Assembly (NCBI RefSeq): GCF_019175285.1
Contig: NC_056530.1
Location: 3,560,892-3,624,891 of the forward strand
Reading direction: 5' to 3'
From: Sceloporus undulatus
Lineage: Eukaryota; Chordata; Lepidosauria; Squamata; Phrynosomatidae
DNA length: 64,000 nucleotides
A program made the position numbers and the translations under genes. The notes under the pieces were generated by a model. It worked only from the letters and a program-made list of their open reading frames with translations, was not told the DNA's origin and made no database searches. Below are positions 44,011-56,500 of the stretch, one piece after another. Each line of letters opens with the position of its first letter. Positions within the stretch are counted from its first letter, which is position 1.

Positions 44011-47000
44011 CTGGCAGGAAAGGAAGGAAGGTTATTGATTGCCATTTCCAAGCAACAGGTTACTTTTAGTGTCTTTCATAAGGGCCAAAGGAAGGGCTAC
44101 TCTAAGTAAGTAAAACCACAACTTAAATAAGGATTGAATTATTGATATAAGCACCCATTGTTAATAGAATGGGCTTGGGGACAGGATCTTCAATAGGACC
44201 AAATGAAATATCCCATGATAAGTAACTTTCAGTCTATGGACTACTGCTTTATGTTAGCCAGCCATTATTTTGATATTCAGTTTTATGACTTTCAATTGAT
44301 CCTTAATAATTTATTCAATTATTTCTCGTTTGAATCAGCCTGAACTAAACTTCCTATTGGAGCTTTCTGATGACAAATAACCAAAAAGCAGTCAGGAAGT
44401 GTGGATGTTAACACCGTTTTCTGAAATGCCACTTGGTTAGGATGTGTGGTGTATAGACCCAGTTGAAATAAAACTGAAAGGGGATACTCTTAACTCTAAA
44501 GGCATTCCCAGTACGTTTTTATGGGCAAAATACAAAAAGTAATATTCAGTTTCAGGCAGTAAGACTTGGATTTACAAAACAAAAAAGGACTTACCCTGAC
44601 GAATGGCAGAAAGCAAGTCACTTCTAGCCTCACTAACAGCAGGCAAGGAGGATTTGGGCTTGGAAGGCACTGAATCCGATTGTGGAAGAGGAGCTTCTGA
44701 ACCATCCATGCTACCAAAAGATGAAGGAGGAGGACCAGGAGGGGGGGGGGGGGGAGGAGGAGGAGGTGCATTGCCTGGCTGCTGGGATAACTGGGGTGTA
44801 GGTACAATGGCATACTCTACTACTGGAGGTGGCGGTGGTGGAGGGGCTGCAAAATCTGGGTGTGGTGGGAATGAGGGTGGAGATGGTGGAGGTGGGATGC
44901 CTGCAGTCGGAAAGCCAGTAAGTGGAGGCGGGGGAGGAACACCTGTCATAGGTGGTGGTGGTGGTGGGGCAGGAGGTGGGGCAAAGCCTGGTCTGGCCCC
45001 CTGTGGTGAGCCCACAGGTGGAGCTGGTGGAGGGTGGCTTGGGCTAACTAGGCTGGACTTTTTCAGCCCTCCAGAACTGCTTTGATTGTGTGCTGGATAG
45101 CTGTTGAAACAAAGATTGAGAGGAAAGGAGAAGAATTGAAATGTTCAATTAGTTAGAGCATAGACAAAGAAATCTGCTATGCTGAAAGGACAGCAGTCCA
45201 TCTCAGCTTTTTCTGACATTCTTCCCTGCACAAGAGCCTACTCAATTGGTTCTAATCTATTAGTCCAGGGGCAGGCAACCTTTTTGAGCCGGGGGCCGGG
45301 TTGCTGTCCCTCAGACAACTGGGGGGGCCGAAGCCAAAAAATAAATAAGTAAATAATGTTTTAAAAATTTAAATAAATAAATAAACCGGGACAAATGTAG
45401 TACAAAATTTTCACATGGTGGACACTTTTTTAAAAAATGTGGAGGACACATGAAAAAAATTGCTGATTTTTTTTAAAAAATGTTAATATAAATGCATGTT
45501 TCTGAGGCTTCTATAGACAATTGCCCCTGCGCGCGAAAGGCCAAAGGCCCCGGCGGCAATCGGCGGCAAGACCGGGCTGGGGCCGGTCCCAAGGCCTCGC
45601 TGGGCCACATCTGGCCCGTGGGCTGCAGGTTGCCTACCCCTATATTAGTCAGTCAGTCAACCCTTATTAGGCATAGAAAAACAACATGCATTTACAATAA
45701 AAATTTACAATAAAATTTGCAATAATCTATTAGATCACCCTTGCCTAAAAAATCTTGGGCTTTGGGAGTATTGAACTACAGCTCACTCTCTGGACCTCTC
45801 CCAAGCATCAGTCTCAGCATGGAAAAGGGGAAACAAACCTCAGCGTGCGTGCGCGCGCGCGCACACACACACACACACACTCTTCCCCTTACCAAAAGCA
45901 TCTCCAAGGCACATGGCTTGCGAAAAGGAGGACAGACCCCACTGTCTCTCTGCTTGTCACCCCCAGGACTCCCAAGGCTCATAGCTTGCAGAAATAGAGG
46001 ACAGGGCTTTCTCTCTCTCTTCTTCTCACCCCCAGAACTCCCAAGGCTCATAGCTTTCAGAAATAGAGGACAGGGCTTTCTCTCTCTCTCCTTCTCACCC
46101 CCAAGGCTCATAGCTTTCAGAAATAGAGGACAGGGTTTTTTCTCTCTCTCCTTCTCACCCCCAAGACTCATAGCTTTCAGAAATAGAGGACAGGGTTTTT
46201 TCTCTCTCTCCTTCTCACCCCCAAGGCTCATAGCTTTCAGAAATAGAGGACAGGCTTTCTCTCTCTCTCCTTTCTAACCCCCAAAGCTCATAGCTTCACG
46301 AAATAGAGGACAGGGCTTCTCTCTCTCTCCTTCTCACCCCAAGCCATAGCTTTCAAAATAGAGGACAGGCTTTCTCTCTCTCTCCTCTCACCCCAAGGCT
46401 CATAGCTTTCAGAATAGAGGACAGGGCTTTTCTCTCTCTCTCCTTCTCACCCCCAATGGGGGCTCATAGCTTTCAGAAATAGAGGACAGGGCTTTCTCTC
46501 TCTCTCTCCTTCTCACCCCCAAGACTCATAGCTTTCAGAAATAGAGGACAGGGCTTTCTCTCTCTCTCCTTCTCACCCCCAGAACTCCCAAGACTCATGG
46601 CTTTCAGAAATAGAGGACAGGGCTTTCTCTCTCTCTCTTTCTCACTCCCAGAACTCCCAAGACTCACGGCTTTCAGAAATAGAGGACAGGGCTTTCTCTC
46701 TCTCTCTTTCTCATCCCCAAGACTCATGGCTTTCAGAAATAGAGGACAGGGCTTTCTCTCTCTCTCTCCTTTTCACCCCCAGGACTTCCAGGCAAAATGG
46801 TGTACAAGCCTGGGCATACTTTCTTTGTGCTCCTTCTCTCAGCAGCAGCTTGTTAAGTCTGGCTCTGCAGGAAGGCTGAGAGCCTGGGAAACGGACACAC
46901 ACACACACACAGAGGGGGAGAGGAGGAGAGGCAAGCCAGCGCCCGGGCTTCAAACAGGGAGCCGTTACAAGGCTAAAGAGGAAGGTGGGCACTTCTTCTT

Positions 47001-50000
47001 TCACAAAATCTATTAGCATTAACTCACTGACCCTTCCACAAGTCTACCCAGGATTTTGGAGTTCATTTTGGGGCATTAATTTTTCGACTTATAGTTGAGT
47101 ATATACGGTAAATGAATCCATGTATTTTCCCAGGTCTTACTATCAAGTGAAAGGGAAAATTCTGCTTCCCATCCTGCCTTATGAAGCATTGGATTCCCAA
47201 ATGTTTCTTCTAGCAGACAATGATATATGCATGCTATTTGGCCTTTAGAATAAACAGCTGGAGAGACGCACATGTTCTTTAAAAAAGTAAGTGGGCGAGG
47301 ATATTCCTGTATCTGAAGCAGTTTCTTTAAGAATAATTGTATCTGTATTATTTGATACCAGTTCTGATGACCAGGGCCCAGAGTACCAATTAGTTGCTCC
47401 ATTGTGACAGTTGTCCCATTGTGGAACAGGTCCCTAACTGTATATATGCCATAAACCTGGAAAGGAAACTACCTTAAGATAAGGTGACTATAAGAAACAC
47501 CTCCAGAATTACTCTGAAAATGGAAGGTGAAATATTAGAAGTTGCTTTTGCAAATAACAAAAAATTCATGATCATAGAAACATCCAATTTTATTTAAATA
47601 GTTTCTAGTCCTCACAGAAATAACATGTACATAGGCTTATATCTCGTGTTTTCAAACAGCAGTAGTTACTCCCTATGTAGTAGATGTCCCGCTATTTGTA
47701 GATGAATTTCAGCTATTTCCCACAAGCTTGCTTTACAATGGCTTCAAACAAGACAGACTTGTTCCACACAATAACATAACACATTTTACCCTACATTGGG
47801 GAAATATACTGTCTTCATGTAGGATAAATGTGCTGTGTGAAACAGTGTAAAGATGATCTGGCAATAATACATTTTCTCATGTTTTTGCATGATGAAGGCA
47901 ACATATTTATTGTATAATGCTTTATGGATTTCTTTAAAACAGTCTCCTGCAAAAACACTTGGACACTTCATGAATGAAGCTGATGAACAGGCTCACTTTG
48001 GCCCTGCCTCAGCAATTGTTCTAGAAAATGACTAAGTACATTTTTTTCCCTTTGCCAACTGTGACTTCAACAGTACTTACGTAAACTCCATTGGTGGTGG
48101 TGGAAGACTGTCATCTGTGAATGCAGGAGGGGATGGTGAAACTGAATCTGGCTGAGGAGGAGGGGGATAGTAGTTGGCATCAACACTTTCATTGGAGCCA
48201 ATGCTACCATTCTGATAGACCATGTTAGATGGGTACCTAAAAATCAACAAAACCCCAACTATTATGACAGATACCATACTAGCCAACATTCTTCCTTTTA
48301 ACTTCTTAGAATGAAGTGAAGAATATTTTGAGTGTATTTGTCAGGAAAAAGAAGATATGGGGACATCAAAAACAACAATATTATGGTACTGATACTATAA
48401 GCATCCTATTTGACATTTTGGACTGAACTTCTTTTGACAAAGGTTGTTTTTATTGTACAAAGAAGGAGCTTTTGTAACCTGTGTGCATGCCTCTTTCCCT
48501 GGAGTAACAGGAGTTGGTTTTCCTTCTGAGCCCATTTATATGACTTATTAAATGTCGTCTCTAAATATTTCTGGTGATGTAAGATTGGTTCAGTCCTCTG
48601 CTATTCGTATGTCTATTTGTATATACAATATAGCCTAACACCAGAAGCATTCTTCTGGGTAACAGGGCAGGGGAAATTAAATCAGGTTTATCTCCAGCTT
48701 TTCCCCATTCTATAATTCTAATATATCACGTACTGCAATCACTATTTATTTATTTTTATTTATTTCCAAGATTTATATCCCACATTTCTCCACAATGGGA
48801 TTCAAGTCTATACCAGTCTTCCTCAACCTGATACCTTCTAGATATGTGAATGATGGTTGGGGTAATGGAAGTTGCAATACAACAACAACAACAATAATAA
48901 CAATTCCGACAGATCCTGGACTGGGAAAAACTGCCACCATTCCCAGTACTACAGTACGAGGAAGAACCCTGACAGGATAGTGACAGTAGATGATATATGT
49001 CTGAATGCTCCCCAACATGTCAGGAACCCCATGGCAGTTAAAAGTGAACATGTTGGGAGATAGTCCTAGTTCCTGGTGTGTTAGTTCCCCTGCTGCAACA
49101 CCTGGGAAGCTTATCAACATGTGATGCTCCAGTGGCAATCTGAAATGATATAGTGCAGGAAGTGGCAGTGTGACAGAAGATATACTGTCAACATAGCTTA
49201 AGAGTTTGCCTGATCTTCTGTTAGCAATTGGATGGATTTTGTCAGCTGAATTCTTGAAAAAAAAAACCAGAGATTTCTTTTGTGCAAAGCAAGTTCTTTG
49301 ACAGGTACCTGGTCTCATGCCTTCAGATTATCTGTATTTTAACACCCCTTACGCTAAATTGAGAAGACAGTACCTTTTCTTCAACAGCTTTGGGAAATAT
49401 ATTTTTTTACAGGTGTGGTTTACCGGGAATTGTTTCCATAACATCATAACAGCAATCTTACGGGATCACACCAGTAATCCACCCAGTCAAGCTCTACAGT
49501 GGCCAATAACATGCATTTTGGAAGCTCATGAATAGGACATAAAGGCAATCTGCCCATCCTCTTTTTGTGCCTGAGCAACAGTTACTGAATACCATGTAAC
49601 TGCTGAAACCTAGAGGTTATTTATAGACCATTATAACAAGTCACTGAAACATTTTTTCTGACACCTTGGAAAAGTTGCTTTTAGATTACAACTTGGGGAA
49701 ATTCCACCCTGCCAGTGCAGCGGCACCAGGGGTTGGGAAGGGGATTCTAGGAGTTGTAGTTTACAAAGTGACATTACCAAGCTATGATTTTTCCTGTAGC
49801 AGCAAATTCTGTATGTTAATTCCATGTGGCGTAACATGTATGTCCTCAATCTCTATGCATCAGTGTCTCTGTATAACTCTGAGCTTTTATTATTAGGTGA
49901 AGAAGAAAACATTGAGTATATCAAGTAATTCAAGAATAAGCAGTGGTGGTTCCTCTACTTAGGATGATTTCCCCCATCCCCACACACCTATAAGAGAAAA

Positions 50001-50481
50001 AATATTTAAAAGGGGAGGGGGAGCTTTGTGGAAGAGCAATCATGGGTCCACTTCCATTCAGACTGCAATATAAGCAAATTACAATCATTTAGAGCTGCAG
50101 TTCTTAAATGTAGCCAGCACTATGTCTGTACTAATACAACTCTGATCTACCAACAGAAAGAGGAGGAGCAATCATGTCAATCCCTATAGAATCAGTGCTG
50201 GCTCAAAACACTATCACACAAGTTCAGCAACTGATAGGACAAGACTGTTGGGCTGCATAGCATGCAATCAGATGAGTTTCCCATTGTACACCTAATATAT
50301 ATCACATGTCTCCTTTGCTCTCCATTTATACATTTCCTTCTTTTTTCGGAATTATGTACATACAATCTTGTGGAGCAGACTACTGGGAGCAAAATGTGTC
50401 AGAAATCCTCTAGAAAGCTATGTGATTTACAGAGCCAGAAATGCCATGCTCCCAAGCCTTTGGATGTCTAATCTGAACTAC

Positions 50482-50520
<39 letters not shown>

Positions 50521-53500
50521 CTCATACATTTTTTCCAGAACACACTTTTCACTGTCAAATGGTAATCTAAAACCCCTCTAGGACGAGCATATCAAGGTGA
50601 GACCGGAAGAATTACAGGGCAATACAAATCACTTTCAGAGCAGCCAGAGCAGCCATGTCCAGAACTGGGATTTCTCTTACCCTCCTGGTTTTTCTCTTGG
50701 CTCAACAAACTCTTGTCCCATTTTCATTTTTTCCCATTCTTCCTTTCGGCTTTTGATTTTTCGAGGATTCACATTTCCTCTGTTTGGGTTATCTTTCTTT
50801 TCTTTCTATAAAATAAATATGTATTTTAAAGATCAAGCCAATATGATTTTGAATAAAAACCAAGTTAGATTTGTAAAAACATACTATTTTATTTCATTGA
50901 CAGTAGCAAAGATGTCCCATCTATTCTCTGAGATCAAACAGGATCTTTTAAAAACTTATTTCCTCTCTGCTGGAGAACATTATTTATAATGTAAGAGAAA
51001 AGACAAGCAAAAGGCACAGAAATTACTGTAAAAGCTTCTATTTTATTTTCATCATTCTATTATCTGTGAAGTCTATTTTAAATAAATTCAAAAACTCAGA
51101 ACTCTTCCTAATCCTTGTTTGAAATGGAAGGGCTAACTGGCTAGTTCAAGTCTTAGCTAGGAAAGTGAATGCCTGAACAACTGAATTCTCCAGGACAGTG
51201 CCCATTTCCCACATTGGACAGCTTGGAAAATAATGCTGTAGGAGGTGCTTTGGTGGGTGGATTTACACATTACTGAAGCAATTTCCTATCACTGGGTTTG
51301 ACACTATCATGGCTGCATAAACTTGCAGCTTGAATGAAGAAAAACTGTATACCAGTGTCACAGAGTAGCTTTCTTCCAGTCACAGCATCCAGCTGTGGGA
51401 AGGAGCAAGTACATCTCTCTCCTACAACATGGTCCAGGGTACCATTTCTCAGGTTTCGGAAGTGGTGTGTATTTTACTTATTCCAGGGGTTTTCCTTCAA
51501 AGGGCATTTTACAAAGAAAGAGTGCTGTCATCATAGAATCCCTCTTTTCAAAAACAGAGCAGGGAGTCAGAGTGCATGTTTGCACATTCACATGAACATA
51601 TACTGCCTGACAACTGTGAATGCCACTTTCTCCCATGCCACTGGGGAACATCCCCAACACGATCTGTGGCCCATAAGACAGGAGAAACAAGCATGATGTG
51701 CTTTCTGCTCAGCCAGCACAAGAAGCCATTCCCTCTTCATAGCCACAGTTTCTGAAACTGAAGGAAAGCTGAGTCCATTTGTCCTTAAAGAAATAATGTG
51801 AAGGGGAAAGAGGCCTGGCACAGAAAGCACAATATCTGGCACGTTATATTGGAGACTGACTAGTTTCAGCACTTTCCTGTCATCTTGAAAGCGATCACAC
51901 GCCATAAAAACTGAAAAGAGAGACAGGGTTAGGAGACAGGGGATACATTATAAAAGGTAGGGTAGTATGATTTTACAGTTTACAGCCCAATTCTTTGTAT
52001 ATTTATTCAAAAGTAAGCTCCGCTGTATTCAACAGGACTTACTCTCAGGTAACTGTACACAGACTTACATCCTTAGCACTAAAACAATACACTGATAAGA
52101 TTTTGTGATGAGGCTCTAAATATCGCCATGTAACAGAAGAAATAGCCAAACACCCCAAGGGGTAGGTCTGATGGAACTTTTTCTCCTTAAACTGAAATCA
52201 TAAGAACTAATCCAGTTGTGTAACAGAAATGTCTATGTTCACCTCTAAAAGAAGCTTGCTTCAATTTTGATAGCTGCCACCTATTATGGTTTTCCTCCCA
52301 TGCCTTGTTTAAGTGCTAAAAAAACTCAGTAAGAAAAAGATGCCCTTAGCCTCACCCTATGCTTCCGCTTCTCTTTCATTATATCCTTTGTATCCTGCAG
52401 CATCTTCTCCTTCCAAAGATCAAAGAAATATGATGGATTTGTATAGAATTTAAGTGCTTCTTTGCCATCATCCCTAGGAAAAAGGATACATATATATATA
52501 CAATGAGACACACACAAACATCTGGCACAAGGAGGAGAAATGTTTACCTAGAGACCTAATACAATATGGCCCAGATAACAAGGTACAATGAAAATATTCC
52601 ATATTGCTAGTCCGTAATGTCTAGTGCAAGAGGAAAAGGATCAAATGTTTCCACCTTATCCTACGCTAGGGTAGGCACCTACTGTGTCCTCATGATGTAG
52701 CAGGAAATATTTTTGCCACAGTGCATATAGCAACTACTTTGTAGCACGACCACATCTGAACAAAGACAGCTGTTTCAGCTATCTGTAATTATGTTTTACC
52801 AGTTCAAAGACAGTTACTTGTGTGGTCCAAGGAAATATGTGTATTCTGAGATTTATCCTCTCCTGAACCATACCTGATATCTTACAGGAGGAAAAGTGCA
52901 GCTAAATGGCCAGTACAGCATAAACTACTACTTTTTTCTTTGTCCTAAACCACTTGCCAAGTACCCTATGAGCCTAAGCTCTACTATTGTGAGATAAAAG
53001 TCTGTTCTCATCTCATCTTGCACTTTTACAAACCTGTATCATGGTGCCTTTCCCACCTTCCCCCATAATCTTTTCTCCCTACTACAAAGGCCAAAATATT
53101 TCAGCTTGTCTTTGTACGGAAAGCATTCCAACTCCCTGATTGTATGAGGTTGTCTTATCGGCTAGCTGACCACTCAGCAGCATGACCTTAAGAACTAAAT
53201 GGGCAACCTTCCTGCTTAGTTACCAATACAAGGTATGTTACCTGTAGGAAGAAAGGTTGTTCAGAGGTGGTGGCATATTACAAACGCTGTATGTTTCAAG
53301 AACAGGCACAGGTAGAGAGTCTCTGTCAAAGAGTTTTTGGTCCTGAATTGTAGAACTTTTGAAGGCTTTCCTGGTGTTGATACCTTGCAGGGACACTTAA
53401 AGGGACAGAAAGGAAAAAGGAAACTGAGATGTCAGCTCAGACCAAAAGCTTGCGTTTGCCCTGTTAATATCTTTAATGCACTCAGCAGTTACAACGCAAA

Positions 53501-56500
53501 TCCTTTTGCCATATTTATAAATAAACTTTTCAAGACAAAAGTCTTTTCTCAAAATAATCTGATGCTGTATTTCAACCCTGTTTACTAGAAAGATAATCAA
53601 ATAGCAACAGCAAGCAATAACAAGTACATTTCTATACCACTTATCAGTGCACTTAAGGTAGTACTTCTCAAATAGTGGGGCGGGCCCCCAGGGGGGGCGC
53701 GAGGCTCAGGATACAGTGTTATGCAGAGGTGTACTTATAACAATTGTATAGACAAATGATACTATTTACAGTCGCGCGGGGGGCACGAAATGTTTTCTTC
53801 TTCCTAGGGGGGGCATGACAGAAAATAATTGAGAAGCACTGACTTAAGGCCTCCTTAAGTGGTTTATATCTGTAAGCTAATTGCCCCCAACAAGCTGGGT
53901 ATTCATTTTAGCGACCTCAGAAGGGTGCAAGGCTGAGTCGACCCTGAGCCCTGGCGGGGACTGAATTCTCAATCATGTGGTTTGTGAGTGACTGGCTGCA
54001 GTATAGGCATTTAACCACTGTGCTACCGGGGCTCTTGCCCAAATGCCCATTAGCCTGTGTATGTGTATGCTGGCTTAAGAACCAGACTGCTTTGAAATTT
54101 TATCTTGTAGCTACAGCAGAATGCTGTTCAAAAAAACAGAACATAAAGATGGGACAGAACCTGCTTAAGAAACTGTTTGGAAATTTTTTTGGCTAGCAAT
54201 ATATGTCAGTCAAAGTATTTTTTCAGGAAAATATTGAACAAAATCACCATCACGTTTTATCAATTGATCAAATAATAATCTAATATTTAAAACATTAACC
54301 ATGACAGAAACTTATGACTGTGACAAATATGACTGACTGTCTTTAAAACATCTCAGGAACCCAATCAAGTCCAAAGTCTTATAAAATCTTCAGTACACAG
54401 TAATCATAACAGGTACTGATAATTACAACTCTTGGGCATCAGTAACATGTCATTCTGAAAACAGCTGGTGTTTTTGTCTTCCTCAGCTTTGTGCTCATCT
54501 TCCTTCTTGACAATCCTGGCCAATAACCACCATGTCCAATGGCTGGGAATTAGGGGATTGTAATACAAAACATCTGAGGGAATCAAGTGGGGAAAGGTGG
54601 CTGAATGAGAAGAGGGGACAGAAACCCCTTGAAGGAACCTACAAGTAATGAGTTCATGCTCCTGAATTAGGTAGTGAGCAAAGGGTTGCCACTTTTGTCA
54701 TTACCTCTAGATGACTATTAGATTGTCAGGAAATGACATTGGTGTGGCCACTAGGGGGAGCTGTTGTGCAGATAATTTACAGTTCCAGTGGCAGCTAATG
54801 TGTCAGCATTCAAACAGGGCATCATCGGAATGTTGATCTGTCAACTGTCAGTTCTCAACTGTCACTGAGGGAGAAGAGAGACAGTTGGTGCCTCAGAGAG
54901 TAGGCTGTGTCTGTTAATGAGAGGCAGTGAGATGGTTGTGTGTTAATGTGACTGCCTCAGAGGTTGTGTTATTGTTGGTTGGTGTAAATAGTGTGCATTA
55001 GAGACAGATGTCCAATACACTGTGTATATCTATGTTGTAAATACTGCAAAGGAAGATTAAAGCCCTCGTTTAGAGTGAAGACTTGTAAGAGTCGTTATTA
55101 GTTGAAGACATCTTCACAGATTCCTTCTTCTTGGCGTCCTGTCGACATGGTTGAACTCTGCAGGTGGTCGTGGTGGACACTGTGCGTCATTTCCATAGGT
55201 CCCAACAAAGGTTATGGGAGCAGCACACGAGCCGCAACATAGATAACCCTTCCTTACATTATGCATTTATACAGTAAGGAAGCACATATACAAAGATATC
55301 CTTGACGAAGTGTAACATCCAACACATGGTTGTCAAATAATGGGTGGCCTACTGACAGGTGTCCCAACCCAATTTTTAAGTTCATTCCAAAACAATAAGC
55401 CCTTATTAGCTGCTGTGGTGGCCCTTCAGCACAGCTGGCCCAAACATACACAGTTTTGCTCCATTACCTTCTTCTTCTTTGGGATCCAACTGAGTGACTT
55501 TGACCTGAAGGCGGTCGACTCTCTCGACTAGAGAGCTCACTCGAAATGCAAAAGTGTTCGCCTGAGTAAAAAGCTCTCCAAATATGTCCTCTGCAAATTT
55601 ACCTGAAAAGGAAGAAAAGGTAACAGAGCATTACACTCCTGAAAATTTCCCCCTCCCCACATCATTAACAACCTCGCATGATCTTTTTGTTGATTATATT
55701 TTGCAGTGTATTAAAAGAAGTAATTAGCAGAGGTGTTTTATTTAAATTTTATATACATAACTATCTCTATCAAGTATAAAACTGCTATACAAGGAATTGA
55801 GAGGAAGTAGAATTTGATATACTTTTAGTTAAACATGTAAAAAAAAACCCTTAAGAATAAGAAACTTATCAGAAATTAAGCAGCGACCAAACTCTACTCT
55901 CTATTCTTTCATGCCTATCCCAATGTCCTATCTGTTGGTTTCCTATACAGGGCTCCCCCGGGTTACGAAATTAATTCGTTCCGCGGCGCCATTCGTAACC
56001 CGAAAAGCATTCGCAAAAGCATGCCAAAACTCAACTGTTCCAATGTTCATATTATATGACATATACTGTATTCTCTATTTCCCAGTTATAACTTATTTAT
56101 GTTGAAGTAATTTTGATTGTTTGCACATTGACATTTGGCGTTGCATGTTGTAGTTCAAACTTTATCTCACTTTGAATGACAGTTGCCTCAGGAGAAATAT
56201 GTGCATGTATATTCTCCCTAGAAAACTCTAGGCCCCAAGCACAACTCTATGGTCAAATGATATTTACAGGAACTCTGCTGTTAAATGTTGTTAAGTCTGG
56301 CTTCAACCTATGGTGACCCTTGAATCAGAGACCTCCAAGATACCTTGTTATTAACAGCCCTGGAAAATCAGAACTGTTGCTTCTTTGATTGAGTTAATCC
56401 ACCTGCAATGTGGCCTTCGTCTTTTCCCGCTGCCTTCCACTTCCAAACTTACAGAAATTTCCTTCCTTCCTATGTATCTACTGTCCAGATCGTGGGGGAT

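Noticed and set aside
46597-46790. CRISPR-like array
   Set aside because: Repeats are contiguous without unique spacers and the context is a vertebrate intron.
45741-47016. Repeated peptides ([10 protein letters not shown] type and its antisense)
   Set aside because: They come from the WASF2 intron 7 minisatellite; unit length varies and frames shift between units.
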